Positions 35,759 to 44,512 of a stretch of DNA of 58,276 bases are shown here, piece after piece. This DNA is from Myxococcales bacterium (lineage in GTDB: Bacteria; Myxococcota; Myxococcia; Myxococcales; JAKAPL01): NCBI GenBank assembly GCA_021783235.1, contig JAJXUD010000024.1:1-58276 (forward strand), given 5' to 3'. Position 1 is the first letter of the stretch. The number at the start of each line of letters is the position of its first letter. Both the position numbers and the translations under genes were made by a program. The notes under the pieces were generated by a model. That model saw nothing but the letters and a program-made list of their open reading frames with translations, was not told the DNA's origin and did not search any database.

Positions 35759-37167
35759 GCCGCCGGCGCCAAAGAGAGGGGCGGCGAGGGGTGGCCCTGC
35801 TGATGGTCATCACGGCGCTCGCCATCCTGACCGCCGTCGCCATCGAGTTCTCCTACCGGAGCCGGGTCGAGGCGAGGCTCGCCGCGAACGCGCGGGACCA
35901 GCTCCGCGCCTACTACCTCGCCCGCTCGGCCGTGAACCTCTCGCGCCTCGTCCTCCACTTCCAGCGGCAGGTCGACGCCATCCAGATCCCGAACCTCGGC
36001 CCGATGCTGAGCGGAATGCTCGGCGGCGGAGCGGGCGGCATGATGGGTGGGATGGGAGGGATGGGGGCCGGGATGCCGGGGATGCCGCCAGGTCTCGCCT
36101 CCGCGGGGGGAGGCTCGCTGCACATCCGGCTGTGGGACGTGATCCCGGTGGACAGCGGAACGCTCCAGCTCTTCATCGGACCGCCGGAGCCCTCGCTCGA
36201 CGACTCCTTCGGCGCCCCGGTCGGGGGGACCGCGGGCGTCCCCCCGCCGCCGGCGCCCGAGCCCATCGGACCGTCGTCGCCGGCAGGGACGGTCTTCAAG
36301 CTGACCGGGCCGAACCGTGCCTTCGGCGACTTCGACGGGAGCTTCCACGCCTCGGTCTCGGACGAGGAGTCGAAGATCAACGTCAACGCGCTCAACCAGC
36401 TCTCGGCCCTCGCCGCCGCGACGTCGATGGAGATGCTGACGCTCATGCACTGGAAGGATCAGAAGTACGACTTCCTCTTCCAGGACGACGAGCTCCACAG
36501 GCAGGTCCGCCGCGAGGACGTCCTCATCAACATCCACGACTGGATCGACCCCGACACCTCCACCTCGAACTTCGACCCGCTCTTGCTCACGAGCTTCACC
36601 GACCCCTTCACGGCCGGCTTCGGAGACGAGGACGATTTCTACCAGCGACAGGATCCGCGCTACCGCGCGAAGAACGCCCCGATCGACACGGTGGACGAGC
36701 TGTTCATGATCCACGGCATCACCGACCGGTTCATGGCCGCCTTCGGCAAGCGGCTGACGGTCTACTCGGCCCCGAACTCGCTGCTCAACGTCAACACCGA
36801 TGACCCGGCCCAGCAGCTCACGAACATCCTGGTGTCCCTCGACACGACCCGGGACCCGGCGGTCGTCCAGCAGCTGCTCGGCAGCCCGATGCTCCTCCAG
36901 ACCATCCTCACCGAGCTCCAAATGATGCGGATGTTCTCGTTCGTCGGGCTGAGCGTCCAGAGCTTCGTCGCGGTCCTCGCCGCCAACGGCCTGCCGGTCA
37001 ATCCGTTCTTGACCACGCCCGGCAGCCCCAACGCCTTCCTCGGGGACACGAGCAGCACCTTCACGATTCACGCGGTCGGTCAGGTCGGCGAGGTAGAGAG
37101 CCGGTTGACGGCGGTCGTCCGATACGACGACAACCTCGGTCGCGTTCTCTACTGGAGGGAAGACTGA
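35755..37167 (+). CDS. gspK: Type II secretion system minor pseudopilin K
   Basis: A 470-residue pseudopilin that caps the pilus tip. The leader (GTG start at 35755) ends RRG before VALLMVITALAILTAVAIEF, and lacks Glu5 as GspK normally does. The large globular part contains SDEESKINVNALNQL, HDWIDPDTSTSN, the calcium-binding-like DEDDFY and the SAM-like helical repeats near TVDELFMIHGI. A Gly/Met-rich insert lies at residues about 83-122 (GGMMGGMGGMGAGMPGMPPG), much like that of GspD. An open frame extends upstream but lacks the prepilin leader. Confidence 0.94.
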   Translation: MSRRRQREGRRGVALLMVITALAILTAVAIEFSYRSRVEARLAANARDQLRAYYLARSAVNLSRLVLHFQRQVDAIQIPNLGPMLSGMLGGGAGGMMGGMGGMGAGMPGMPPGLASAGGGSLHIRLWDVIPVDSGTLQLFIGPPEPSLDDSFGAPVGGTAGVPPPPAPEPIGPSSPAGTVFKLTGPNRAFGDFDGSFHASVSDEESKINVNALNQLSALAAATSMEMLTLMHWKDQKYDFLFQDDELHRQVRREDVLINIHDWIDPDTSTSNFDPLLLTSFTDPFTAGFGDEDDFYQRQDPRYRAKNAPIDTVDELFMIHGITDRFMAAFGKRLTVYSAPNSLLNVNTDDPAQQLTNILVSLDTTRDPAVVQQLLGSPMLLQTILTELQMMRMFSFVGLSVQSFVAVLAANGLPVNPFLTTPGSPNAFLGDTSSTFTIHAVGQVGEVESRLTAVVRYDDNLGRVLYWRED

Positions 37168-37169
37168 AC

Positions 37170-38726
37170 ATGGCGATGCGTGTCTGGGCCATCGACGTCG
37201 GGTCGGCCGAGGTGAAGCTCTGCTCGCTTCAATCCGGCTTCCGCAGCTACGTCATCGATTCGGTCGAGCGCGTGCCCGTCGCGCGTCCGTCCGAGGGAAC
37301 GACCGTGGCGCAGGCCCAGCGGGCCGCGCTTGGAAAGCTCCTCGCGACCCCCCGCCTTCGCGCCGACTCGGTGGTGGTGGCCCTGCCGGGGACCGTCGTC
37401 GCCTCACACCTGCTCACGCTCCCCTTCACGGACACGAAGCGGCTCGAGCAGACTCTCGCCTTCGAGGTGGAGGGGCTGATCCCCTTCGACCTGACGGAGG
37501 TCGTCTACGACTACCAGGCGGTCGGCCAGGAGGACGGGAAGACCTTCTTGCTCGTCGCCGTCGCCCGCCGGACGGCCATCCGGGAGTTGCTCGAGATGCT
37601 CGGGGAGCACGGGATCGATCCTCGCTCGGTCCTGCTCGCGCCCTCCTCGCTCCAGCCGCTCCTGCCGAAGGGCGACGGGCTCGAGGCCATCCTCGACGTC
37701 GGGCTGGACCGCTCGTGCCTCGCGCTCTTCCACGACGGCGCGCTGGCGTTCGCACGCGCCTTCGACGTCGGTGGCGACACGCTGACCCGGGCGATCGAGG
37801 CCGACCTCCAGGTCCCCTGGGAGACGGCCGAGGCGCTCAAGGTCGAGCGCGGCTCGCTCCTCGACGACGGGGACGCCACGCTCGTCCCGCCGCTCGCGCG
37901 GGCGCTCCAGTCCGCCCTGCGGGAGATCCGGCAGACGCTCAAGCTCGTGGCCTCGCGACGTCACCGCGGCGTCCTCTCCCGTCTCTGGCTGACGGGGGGC
38001 GGCTCGCGGCTGCGGGGGCTCGACGCCCTGCTCGCGCGCGAACTCGGCTGTGAGGTGCGAGCCCTGCCGGCCCCCGAGCTCGAAGGCCAGGCGCCTCCCC
38101 CGGGCTGGGGCGATCCCGAGCTCTCGCTCGCCGTCGGGCTCGCCCTTTCGACCCACGCCGGCTCCCGCGCCGCTGGGATCAACCTCCGCCGGGGCGACCA
38201 GAGCTTCCAAGGCGACTTCGCGAAGCTGCGGGGCAAGCTCGGCAAGCTCGCGGCGCTCGCCGGGCTGCTCGCCGTGATGACCGGGGTGCGGGCCTATGCC
38301 CAGGTCTACGTGCTCGGGCAGCGCGAGGCACGCATCGACGACGCGGTCTGCAAGTCCACTCAGAAGGCGATCGGCCGCTGCCTGCGCGACATCAACGTGG
38401 CGAAGTCCGCTCTCCTCGGCGGCTCGTCCGGCGGGAGCACCATCCCGAGGCTGTCGGCGCTGGACCTGCTCTCGGAGACGGCTTCGCGCCTCGGCATGGA
38501 GGGCACCAAGATCACCGAACTCGACGTCGGCACGGACCAGGTACGGCTGCGTGGGGAGGCCGGCGGATTCGACCTCGTCGACAAGGTGGTCTCGTCGCTC
38601 CACGCCTATCGCTGCTTCCAGGACATTCAGCGCGGTCGCGTGCAGCGCATCCAGAACGGCTCGAAGGTCGAGTTCAACCTCGAGGTGCGCAACGCCTGCC
38701 TCGGCACACCGGGCGGCGACCGATGA
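37170..38726 (+). CDS. gspL: Type II secretion system assembly protein L (PilM-type actin fold)
   Basis: A 518-residue bitopic protein. The cytoplasmic actin-like domain (about 1-350) begins RVWAIDVGSAEVKLCSL and contains FEVEGLIPFDLTEVVYDY, AILDVGLDRSCLALF and LTGGGSRLRGLDALLARELG, resembling PilM. A membrane helix follows at about residues 358-378 (LAALAGLLAVMTGVRAYAQVY), then a periplasmic ferredoxin-like domain that pairs with GspM. It recruits GspE to the membrane. It starts 2 nt after gspK and overlaps gspM by ATGA. Confidence 0.92.
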   Translation: MAMRVWAIDVGSAEVKLCSLQSGFRSYVIDSVERVPVARPSEGTTVAQAQRAALGKLLATPRLRADSVVVALPGTVVASHLLTLPFTDTKRLEQTLAFEVEGLIPFDLTEVVYDYQAVGQEDGKTFLLVAVARRTAIRELLEMLGEHGIDPRSVLLAPSSLQPLLPKGDGLEAILDVGLDRSCLALFHDGALAFARAFDVGGDTLTRAIEADLQVPWETAEALKVERGSLLDDGDATLVPPLARALQSALREIRQTLKLVASRRHRGVLSRLWLTGGGSRLRGLDALLARELGCEVRALPAPELEGQAPPPGWGDPELSLAVGLALSTHAGSRAAGINLRRGDQSFQGDFAKLRGKLGKLAALAGLLAVMTGVRAYAQVYVLGQREARIDDAVCKSTQKAIGRCLRDINVAKSALLGGSSGGSTIPRLSALDLLSETASRLGMEGTKITELDVGTDQVRLRGEAGGFDLVDKVVSSLHAYRCFQDIQRGRVQRIQNGSKVEFNLEVRNACLGTPGGDR

Positions 38727-39280
38727 GCTTCTTCCGGACGCTCTTCGCGAGTGCCGAGCAGTACCTGGGACGGCTCTCCGCCCGCGAGCGCCTGCTCGTC
38801 TCGGCGGCCGGCGGGGTCTTCCTCGCCATGGTGATCGCGATCTTTTCGATCGCCTTCTCCCGCGCCATCCACCGGCGGCAGGTCGCGATCGCGGAGAAGT
38901 CAAAGGCGCTCTCGCAGATCGCCTCGCTCGCCGCGAGTTACCGGCAGCGGGACTTCGAGCGGCGGCAGCTCGAGGAGCGGCTCCGGACGCCGGTGCGCCT
39001 CTTCACCTTGGTCGACGAGCTCTCGAAGCGGCAGGGGATCGAGATCGGCGACATGCAAGACCGCGGGACGACGACGGGGAGCGACAAGATCAGCGAGTCG
39101 ATCGTCGAGTTCGACGTGAACAAGCTGACCCTGGACAAGCTGACGAGCTTCCTCAACGCCATCGAGCACGCCGGGCACCTCGTCAAGGTGAAGAAGATCC
39201 GGATCCGGGCGCGCATCGACGATCCCAACTCGGTCGATGCCTCCCTCACCGTCGCCACCTATTCGATGGGAGCCACATGA
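38723..39280 (+). CDS. gspM: Type II secretion system protein M
   Basis: A 185-residue bitopic protein: a short cytoplasmic part with RLSARERLLVSAAG, the GspM hallmark, one membrane helix (GVFLAMVIAIFSIAFSRAIH), a coiled-coil (KSKALSQIASLAASYRQRDF) and a periplasmic ferredoxin-like domain with KLTLDKLTSFLNAIEHAGHL. It pairs with GspL in the inner-membrane platform. ATGA overlaps join it to gspL and gspN. Confidence 0.93.
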   Translation: MSFFRTLFASAEQYLGRLSARERLLVSAAGGVFLAMVIAIFSIAFSRAIHRRQVAIAEKSKALSQIASLAASYRQRDFERRQLEERLRTPVRLFTLVDELSKRQGIEIGDMQDRGTTTGSDKISESIVEFDVNKLTLDKLTSFLNAIEHAGHLVKVKKIRIRARIDDPNSVDASLTVATYSMGAT

Positions 39281-40209
39281 AGCGGCCAGGCAAGGACGCG
39301 ATCCGCCGCTGGCTGGGCTACGCGGCGTTCTCGTGGGTGACGGGCCTTCTCTTCCTCTACCTCACCTTCCCGTGGGAGGCCGTGCGCCAGCGAGTCGAGC
39401 AGTCGCTCGGGGAGCTGCTCTCGTCGCCGGGCGTCCCCGTCGAGGTCGCCGTCGGCGAGATCCGATCCTGGTGGATCACCGGCGCGGTGGTGCGCCACGT
39501 CGCCGTCACCGAGCGGCCCGACGGACAGGCCAGCGGGACGACCTTCGTCCTCCCGGAGATCCGCGCGCGGCTCGAGATCCTGCCGCTCCTGCGGGCGCGG
39601 CCCACGGTGGAGTTCTCGTTGCCGGCGGGGACTGGCCGGATCGCCGGGAGCGTCTCGGGGGCGCGCAAGGAGAACTCCCTCCAGCTCGATCTCCAGAAGG
39701 TCGACCTCGCGAAGTCCAAGGACTTTCTCGGCGTCCTCGGCCTCGTCATGGGCGCGGATCTCACCTCGGTGGATCTGGCCGGGACTCTCGACGGCAAGGT
39801 GAACCTGTCGCTCGGCCCGACCGATCCCACGACCGTGCGAGGGACGCTCGATCTCGTGGCCCAGCAGGCCGTCATCGAGGGCGGCCACGTCGGTGAGCTG
39901 GATTTGCCGAAGGTGTCGCTCGGGACGATTGAGCTCAAGGCCCACGCCGGCGGCGGAAAGCTCGACTTCGACCGGTTCGTGCTGCGCGGCGGAGACGTCG
40001 ACCTCGAGACCGAGTCGGCGGGCCTGGTGCTCAACCGGAACCTGGGCTACAGCATGCCCCGAGGCAAGGTCCGGCTGCGCCTGGGGCAGGATCTGCAGCG
40101 GCGGATCCCGTACCTCGGCATGGGGCTCTCGGCGCTCCACCAGCCGGACCGGGAGGGTTACTACGCGATCCCCTTGGGGGGGACGCTGCGGAACCCCCGC
40201 TTCATGTGA
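39277..40209 (+). CDS. gspN: Type II secretion system protein N
   Basis: A 310-residue bitopic protein. One membrane helix lies near residues 14-33 (YAAFSWVTGLLFLYLTFPW), followed by a periplasmic beta-rich domain (VTERPDGQASGTTFVLPEIR; SLGTIELKAHAGGGKLDFD; QPDREGYYAIPLGGTLRNPR). The YAIPLGGTLRNPRF ending is typical of the GspN group found with T2SS in Myxococcota and relatives. The role is thought to be structural in the periplasmic part of the machine. It is followed after 12 nt by the FHA activator gene. Confidence 0.88.
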   Translation: MKRPGKDAIRRWLGYAAFSWVTGLLFLYLTFPWEAVRQRVEQSLGELLSSPGVPVEVAVGEIRSWWITGAVVRHVAVTERPDGQASGTTFVLPEIRARLEILPLLRARPTVEFSLPAGTGRIAGSVSGARKENSLQLDLQKVDLAKSKDFLGVLGLVMGADLTSVDLAGTLDGKVNLSLGPTDPTTVRGTLDLVAQQAVIEGGHVGELDLPKVSLGTIELKAHAGGGKLDFDRFVLRGGDVDLETESAGLVLNRNLGYSMPRGKVRLRLGQDLQRRIPYLGMGLSALHQPDREGYYAIPLGGTLRNPRFM

Positions 40210-40221
40210 GGAGGCACGCGG

Positions 40222-41874
40222 GTGGCTCATCTCGTCTTCTATCGGCGTGGACAGGAGTTGATGCGGGTGGCGCTCGACGGGGCGCGCACCACCGTCGGCC
40301 GCGCGGAGGAGGCGGACGTCGTCGTCCCCGAGCCCAACGTCGCCCGCCTCCAGGCGGCCATCGAGTGGGATGGCTCGCGCCACCTGCTGCGCGATCTGTC
40401 CGGCCGCAAGACCCTCGTGGGCGGCAATCCGGTCGACCAGGTGGCGCTCGAGGAGGGGATCGACGTCGCGCTCGGCTCCTTCCGGGCGGTCTACTCCTCG
40501 CAACCCCAGGGCGACGAGACAGCGACGCTTCCAGGACAGGTCGAGACGCTGGTCTCGCAGGACCTCGAGGGCGAAGGGCTGCCGCGCGAACTCTGGATCC
40601 TCGCGCAGGAGGGCGGGACCTCCCGGCCTCCGCTCCAGGTCGCGCTGGCGCAGGCGATCGAGGTGGGGTCGGCCGAGGGCTGCGGGCTCCGCCTCGCCCA
40701 TCCGACCGTCTCGGGACGCCACGCCCGCCTGGTTCGTCAAGGGGGCCGCCTCGTTCTGTCGGATCTCGGCAGCACGAACGGCACCCTGGTGCAGGGGCTG
40801 CGCATCTACGAGGCCGAGCTCCCGCTCGGCGCTCGTGCGCGCATCGGCCCCTTCGAGATCTGGGCCGCGGCCTCGCGCCCGGCAGCGCGGGCGGCGGGCG
40901 CCGCCGAGCTCGAGGGAATCCTGACGGCCGATCCGACCATGCGCGCGCTCTTCGCGCAGATCGAGCGGGTCGCCACCACGAGCGCTCCCACGGCCATCTT
41001 CGGCGAGACGGGTACCGGCAAGGAGCTCGTGGCCCGGGCGATCCATCGGCTCAGCCGCCGAGCCTCCGGGAGCTTCGTGCCGCTCAACTGCTCGGCGATC
41101 GCCCGGGAGCTCATGGAGAGCGAGCTCTTCGGCCACGAGAAGGGGGCCTTCACCGGGGCGATCGCCGCCCGCGAGGGCGCGCTCGCGGAGGCGGACCGCG
41201 GGACGCTCTTCCTCGACGAGATCGGGGAGCTGCCGATCGAGCTGCAGGCGAAGCTGCTCCGGGTGGTGGAGCTCGGCGAGGTGAAGCGGGTGGGGGCCTC
41301 ACGGGCGACGAACGTCGACGTCCGCTTCGTCTGCGCGACCCACCGCGTGCTCCCCGAGGAGATTCGGAATCGGCGCTTCCGCGAGGACCTCTACTACCGG
41401 CTAGCGGTGGCGACCATCTACCTCCCGCCGCTCCGTCAGCGAAAGGGGGACGTCCCCCTGCTGTGGAACCACTTCGTCGGTAAGCTCGCGCCCCCGGGGC
41501 AGTCGATTCGGCTCTCGGACGCCGCGCAGGCGAAGCTCGCCGCCCACGCCTGGCCGGGAAACGTGCGCGAGCTGCGCAATGTCGCCCAGCGGGCGCTCCT
41601 CTCGACGAGCGGGACGGTCTTCGGTCCCGAGGACATCCAGTTCGACGCCTCCCTCGGTGCGCGGGCCGCCGAAGAGGGGCTCATCGACCCTCGCCACCTC
41701 ACGCTCGAGCAGATCGAGCGAGCCGCCGTCGCCTCGGTGATGCGTCAGCTCGGCGGGAACCGCCGCGCCGCCGCGCGACAGCTCGACATCGCGAAGTCGA
41801 CGCTGCTCAAGAAGCTCTCGGAGTACGGCCTCGAGCGCGAGGGGCTCCAGGGCGAGGAGACTCCCGAGGAGTAG
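40222..41874 (+). CDS. Sigma-54 activator with tandem FHA domains
   Basis: A 550-residue enhancer-binding protein. FHA1 (about 1-95) has [16 protein letters not shown] but lacks the phosphothreonine-reading SRxH and STNG. FHA2 (about 135-225) has the intact [11 protein letters not shown] and [12 protein letters not shown]. The AAA+ core (about 235-465) has [16 protein letters not shown] (about 310), [11 protein letters not shown] and [11 protein letters not shown] Fis-type HTH ([20 protein letters not shown]) ends the protein. FHA-type activators respond to Ser/Thr phosphorylation rather than to a histidine kinase. GAGGAGG supports GTG 40222. It follows gspN by 12 nt and is probably part of the T2SS transcript. 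Confidence 0.93.
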   Translation: MAHLVFYRRGQELMRVALDGARTTVGRAEEADVVVPEPNVARLQAAIEWDGSRHLLRDLSGRKTLVGGNPVDQVALEEGIDVALGSFRAVYSSQPQGDETATLPGQVETLVSQDLEGEGLPRELWILAQEGGTSRPPLQVALAQAIEVGSAEGCGLRLAHPTVSGRHARLVRQGGRLVLSDLGSTNGTLVQGLRIYEAELPLGARARIGPFEIWAAASRPAARAAGAAELEGILTADPTMRALFAQIERVATTSAPTAIFGETGTGKELVARAIHRLSRRASGSFVPLNCSAIARELMESELFGHEKGAFTGAIAAREGALAEADRGTLFLDEIGELPIELQAKLLRVVELGEVKRVGASRATNVDVRFVCATHRVLPEEIRNRRFREDLYYRLAVATIYLPPLRQRKGDVPLLWNHFVGKLAPPGQSIRLSDAAQAKLAAHAWPGNVRELRNVAQRALLSTSGTVFGPEDIQFDASLGARAAEEGLIDPRHLTLEQIERAAVASVMRQLGGNRRAAARQLDIAKSTLLKKLSEYGLEREGLQGEETPEE

Positions 41875-41920
41875 CCCCGCCATGCCTCGGAGGCCGAGCG
41901 CGGCCGCCCGGCCCCTGCGG

Positions 41921-42520
41921 CTACTCGGCGATGGCCCGAGTGACCTTGAGGCTGTGGAGGATCCGGTCGACGCCCGCGATCACCGCCGGAGTGGCCTGCG
42001 CCGGCCAGGTCGCGAGCAGCACGAAGACGTGGCCGTTGCCTGGGACGATCGCCACCCGGCCGCGCACCGCGTCTCCCATGCTGAACGGGAAGCCGACCCC
42101 GTCTTCAGTTCCCTCGAGCGGCGCGGGCGTTCCCGTGGCGAAGCCGGGCTTGGTCCGCAGCCCGAAGGTCAGCCGCTCGGCGAACTGGGTCGGGGTCGCG
42201 ACCGGCGGCGCCACCTGCACGACCACCTGCGCGCCGCTCGCTGGGTGGGCCACGATGACGGGGACCGCGATCCCCTGGGCGACGGGCTGACCCGGCGCGA
42301 AGAACCAGTCGCCGGCCGGCCTCGAGATCTCGAAACCCATCCGAGGGTCGATGTAGCGCTGTCCCTCGATCCGGACGACCGCTCCCTCGGGAAGACTCCT
42401 GCGCGCAAGTCCTTCGGGCGCCGCCTCCGCGGGAGCGGCCGCGCCGGCCTGCGCCCCTGCTCCGTGCGCACATCCCCAAAGCAGACCAATCGCCGCCACC
42501 GCCACCGCCCGTCCCCGCAT
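41921..42520 (-). CDS. Putative lipoprotein of unknown function
   Basis: A 199-residue protein with a lipoprotein-like signal (VAAIGLLWGCAHG). After an Ala-rich spacer comes a beta-rich domain (YIDPRMGFEISRPAGDWFFA; IAVPVIVAHPASGAQVVVQV) and a C-terminal helix (VIAGVDRILHSLKV). The form resembles PsbP-like or DUF1795-like periplasmic domains; not certain. GGGAGG lies just upstream of the ATG at 42520. It is the last gene of the proS-pyrF minus-strand set, 46 nt after pyrF. Confidence 0.65.
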   Translation of the reverse strand: MRGRAVAVAAIGLLWGCAHGAGAQAGAAAPAEAAPEGLARRSLPEGAVVRIEGQRYIDPRMGFEISRPAGDWFFAPGQPVAQGIAVPVIVAHPASGAQVVVQVAPPVATPTQFAERLTFGLRTKPGFATGTPAPLEGTEDGVGFPFSMGDAVRGRVAIVPGNGHVFVLLATWPAQATPAVIAGVDRILHSLKVTRAIAE

Positions 42521-42566
42521 CGCCGCCTCCCGCGCTTCCGTTCAAGGTTGGCACGGGAGGGACGCC

Positions 42567-43292
42567 TCACAAGCGGCCTTCCGCCTCGGCGATCTCCTCG
42601 GCGAGCCGACGGGCGGCTGCGCGGGGCGCTCCTCCGTCGCGCAGGGGGCGCCCGATCACGAGGAGGTCGGCGCCGGCGCGAATCGCCTCGCCGGGAGTGG
42701 CACGGCGCGCCTGGTCCCCGGCCGCGGCGCCGGCGGGCCGGATTCCGGGAACGACGAGCAGTGGCTCGCCCCCGAGCTCCCGCCGCAGCGCAGCCACCTC
42801 GAGCGGCGAGCAGACGAGCCCTCCGGCCCCGGCCTCGCGCGCCAGCCGGCCGAGTCGGAGGACGGTCCGCTCGGGCTCTTCTCGAAAGCCGATCGAGGCG
42901 AGCGCGGCGGCGTCCAGGCTCGTCAGCACCGTCACGGCCAGGATCTTCGGCGGCGCGACGCCGGCCGCCGAGGCGCCGCGCGCCGCCCCGCGCACCGCCG
43001 CCTCGACGGCCGCCGCGCCGCCCGATGCGTGCACCGTCAGCAACGCGACCCCGAGCCGCCCCAGCTGGCGGGCGGCCGACTCGACGGTCTGCGGGATGTC
43101 GTGAAGCTTCAGGTCCAGGAAGATGGGCGCCCGCTTCGCTAGCGAGAGAACGAGCGGCGGCCCCTCCGCGCAGAAGAGTTCTAGGCCGATCTTGAGGAAA
43201 CCGACCTCGCCCGACAGCTCCTCCGCGAGCGCCTCGGCCTCGGAGGCGCCCGGGACGTCCAGCGCCGCGACGATCCGCTGCTTCGCGCTCAC
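42567..43292 (-). CDS. pyrF: Orotidine-5'-phosphate decarboxylase
   Basis: A 241-residue TIM-barrel enzyme that decarboxylates OMP to UMP, the last step of de novo pyrimidine synthesis. The active site is clear: IVAALDV (Asp12), [10 protein letters not shown] (Lys34) and [10 protein letters not shown] (Asp60, Lys62 in the DxKxxD motif), then VHASGG and the phosphate loop VVPGIRP. The GTG start at 43292 overlaps the upstream stop (GTGA). The longer open frame upstream is not conserved in type. Confidence 0.96.
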   Translation of the reverse strand: MSAKQRIVAALDVPGASEAEALAEELSGEVGFLKIGLELFCAEGPPLVLSLAKRAPIFLDLKLHDIPQTVESAARQLGRLGVALLTVHASGGAAAVEAAVRGAARGASAAGVAPPKILAVTVLTSLDAAALASIGFREEPERTVLRLGRLAREAGAGGLVCSPLEVAALRRELGGEPLLVVPGIRPAGAAAGDQARRATPGEAIRAGADLLVIGRPLRDGGAPRAAARRLAEEIAEAEGRL

Positions 43293-44512
43293 GGCACGCC
43301 GCCACGCCAGAGCTGGGCGACCTCGGCCGCGACGCGATCCGCGGACGGCCGTGGCAGGACGTTGCGGCACTCGAAGAGGCAGAACGAGAGCAGCGCCTGC
43401 AGCGCTTCCAGCGCGCGAGCGCGGCCTCGGGGGCCCGGCCGCTCCTGCTCGGCGCGCTGCCGCAGCTCCTCAATCGGAAAGTCTCCGTCCTCGCCGAAGG
43501 CGAGCCCATCGAGCAGGTTGCCGAGCCCCACGGGGGGCTCGAGGAAGAAGCTGTTCAGCCCCTCCTGGGCGACCCCGGTCTCGGCGCGGAGCGTCGCGAA
43601 GAGGCGGCGGAAGGCCTGCCCGTACGCCTCGAAGGGGTCCGCGGGAGCGGCCTGGGAATCGCGCGGCGTCTCGGAGATCGGCGCCAGGCCAATGGCGCCC
43701 GCCTCCACGGCGGCAGCGAGCTCTCGCAGCGCCTCGATTTCACGCAGGCCCGAGCGCCGGCAGGCCTCCCCGACGGCAAGCCCCGCGGCCGCGCTCTCGG
43801 TCACCCAATCCGCGGCCCCGCCGGCTCCCGCGCGGGCCTCGGGTGGCTGGAGCAGCCGCGCCTCGGCCGGCAGGCCGGCCCGCAGCTTGAGCGTCTCCGC
43901 CTGCCGGCGCCCGCCCTCGACGCAGAGCTCGCGGGTCCGCCGCTGGAGCTTCAAGTGCGTGGGTTGCGCGAGCGCCCCTTCGACCAGGAGGAACTCCCCG
44001 GCCTCCCAGCCGAGCAGATCGAGCACGATCTCCTCCGCCTGGACGCTGAGCGCTCGGTAGAGCTCGGCGGGCGCCAGGATGCCGCGCTCGACGAGGAGCC
44101 GGCCGAGGCGGCGCTGGGGCGTCACGAGCGGCTCCACCTCGGCGAGCGCAGCCACGTCGACCCAGCTCCGCTCGACGAGCACCCGCCCGAGCCGGAGCTG
44201 TGCGTTCGTGCTGCTCGCGCCGACGACGTCGCCGTCGAGCAGCTGGACCTGCGTCTGGCGGCTCCCCGAGCGGGCGAGCAGCTCGCCCGTGCGCAGCCCC
44301 GAGGAGGCGAGCCCGAGGACCTCGCCCGGCGAGAGGGTCTCGAAGCTGCCCGCGAGAAACGGCCGCTCGCCGGCGGTCGCGACCACCCGGCCGCGCTCGA
44401 GGAGGAGCCGCCGGTCGGCCGCGCCCTCGACGCCGGCGCGGGACGAGGCCTCGCGCGGCAGGGCGAGGGTCGCCTCCGGCTCGGCGCTCGCGATGAGCCG
44501 CAGCTCGATCAT
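43289..44512 (-). CDS. DUF4388 (PATAN-like) protein
   Basis: A 407-residue soluble protein. The N-terminal part up to about residue 195 contains two or so DUF4388/PATAN-type segments, with the typical phrases [34 protein letters not shown] and [14 protein letters not shown], then [20 protein letters not shown]. The C-terminal half is helical without a known domain. DUF4388 domains occur in Myxococcota regulatory proteins and often bind Ras-like GTPases or receivers. It is translationally coupled at both ends: the proS stop overlaps its ATG and its stop overlaps pyrF. Confidence 0.78.
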   Translation of the reverse strand: MIELRLIASAEPEATLALPREASSRAGVEGAADRRLLLERGRVVATAGERPFLAGSFETLSPGEVLGLASSGLRTGELLARSGSRQTQVQLLDGDVVGASSTNAQLRLGRVLVERSWVDVAALAEVEPLVTPQRRLGRLLVERGILAPAELYRALSVQAEEIVLDLLGWEAGEFLLVEGALAQPTHLKLQRRTRELCVEGGRRQAETLKLRAGLPAEARLLQPPEARAGAGGAADWVTESAAAGLAVGEACRRSGLREIEALRELAAAVEAGAIGLAPISETPRDSQAAPADPFEAYGQAFRRLFATLRAETGVAQEGLNSFFLEPPVGLGNLLDGLAFGEDGDFPIEELRQRAEQERPGPRGRARALEALQALLSFCLFECRNVLPRPSADRVAAEVAQLWRGGVP

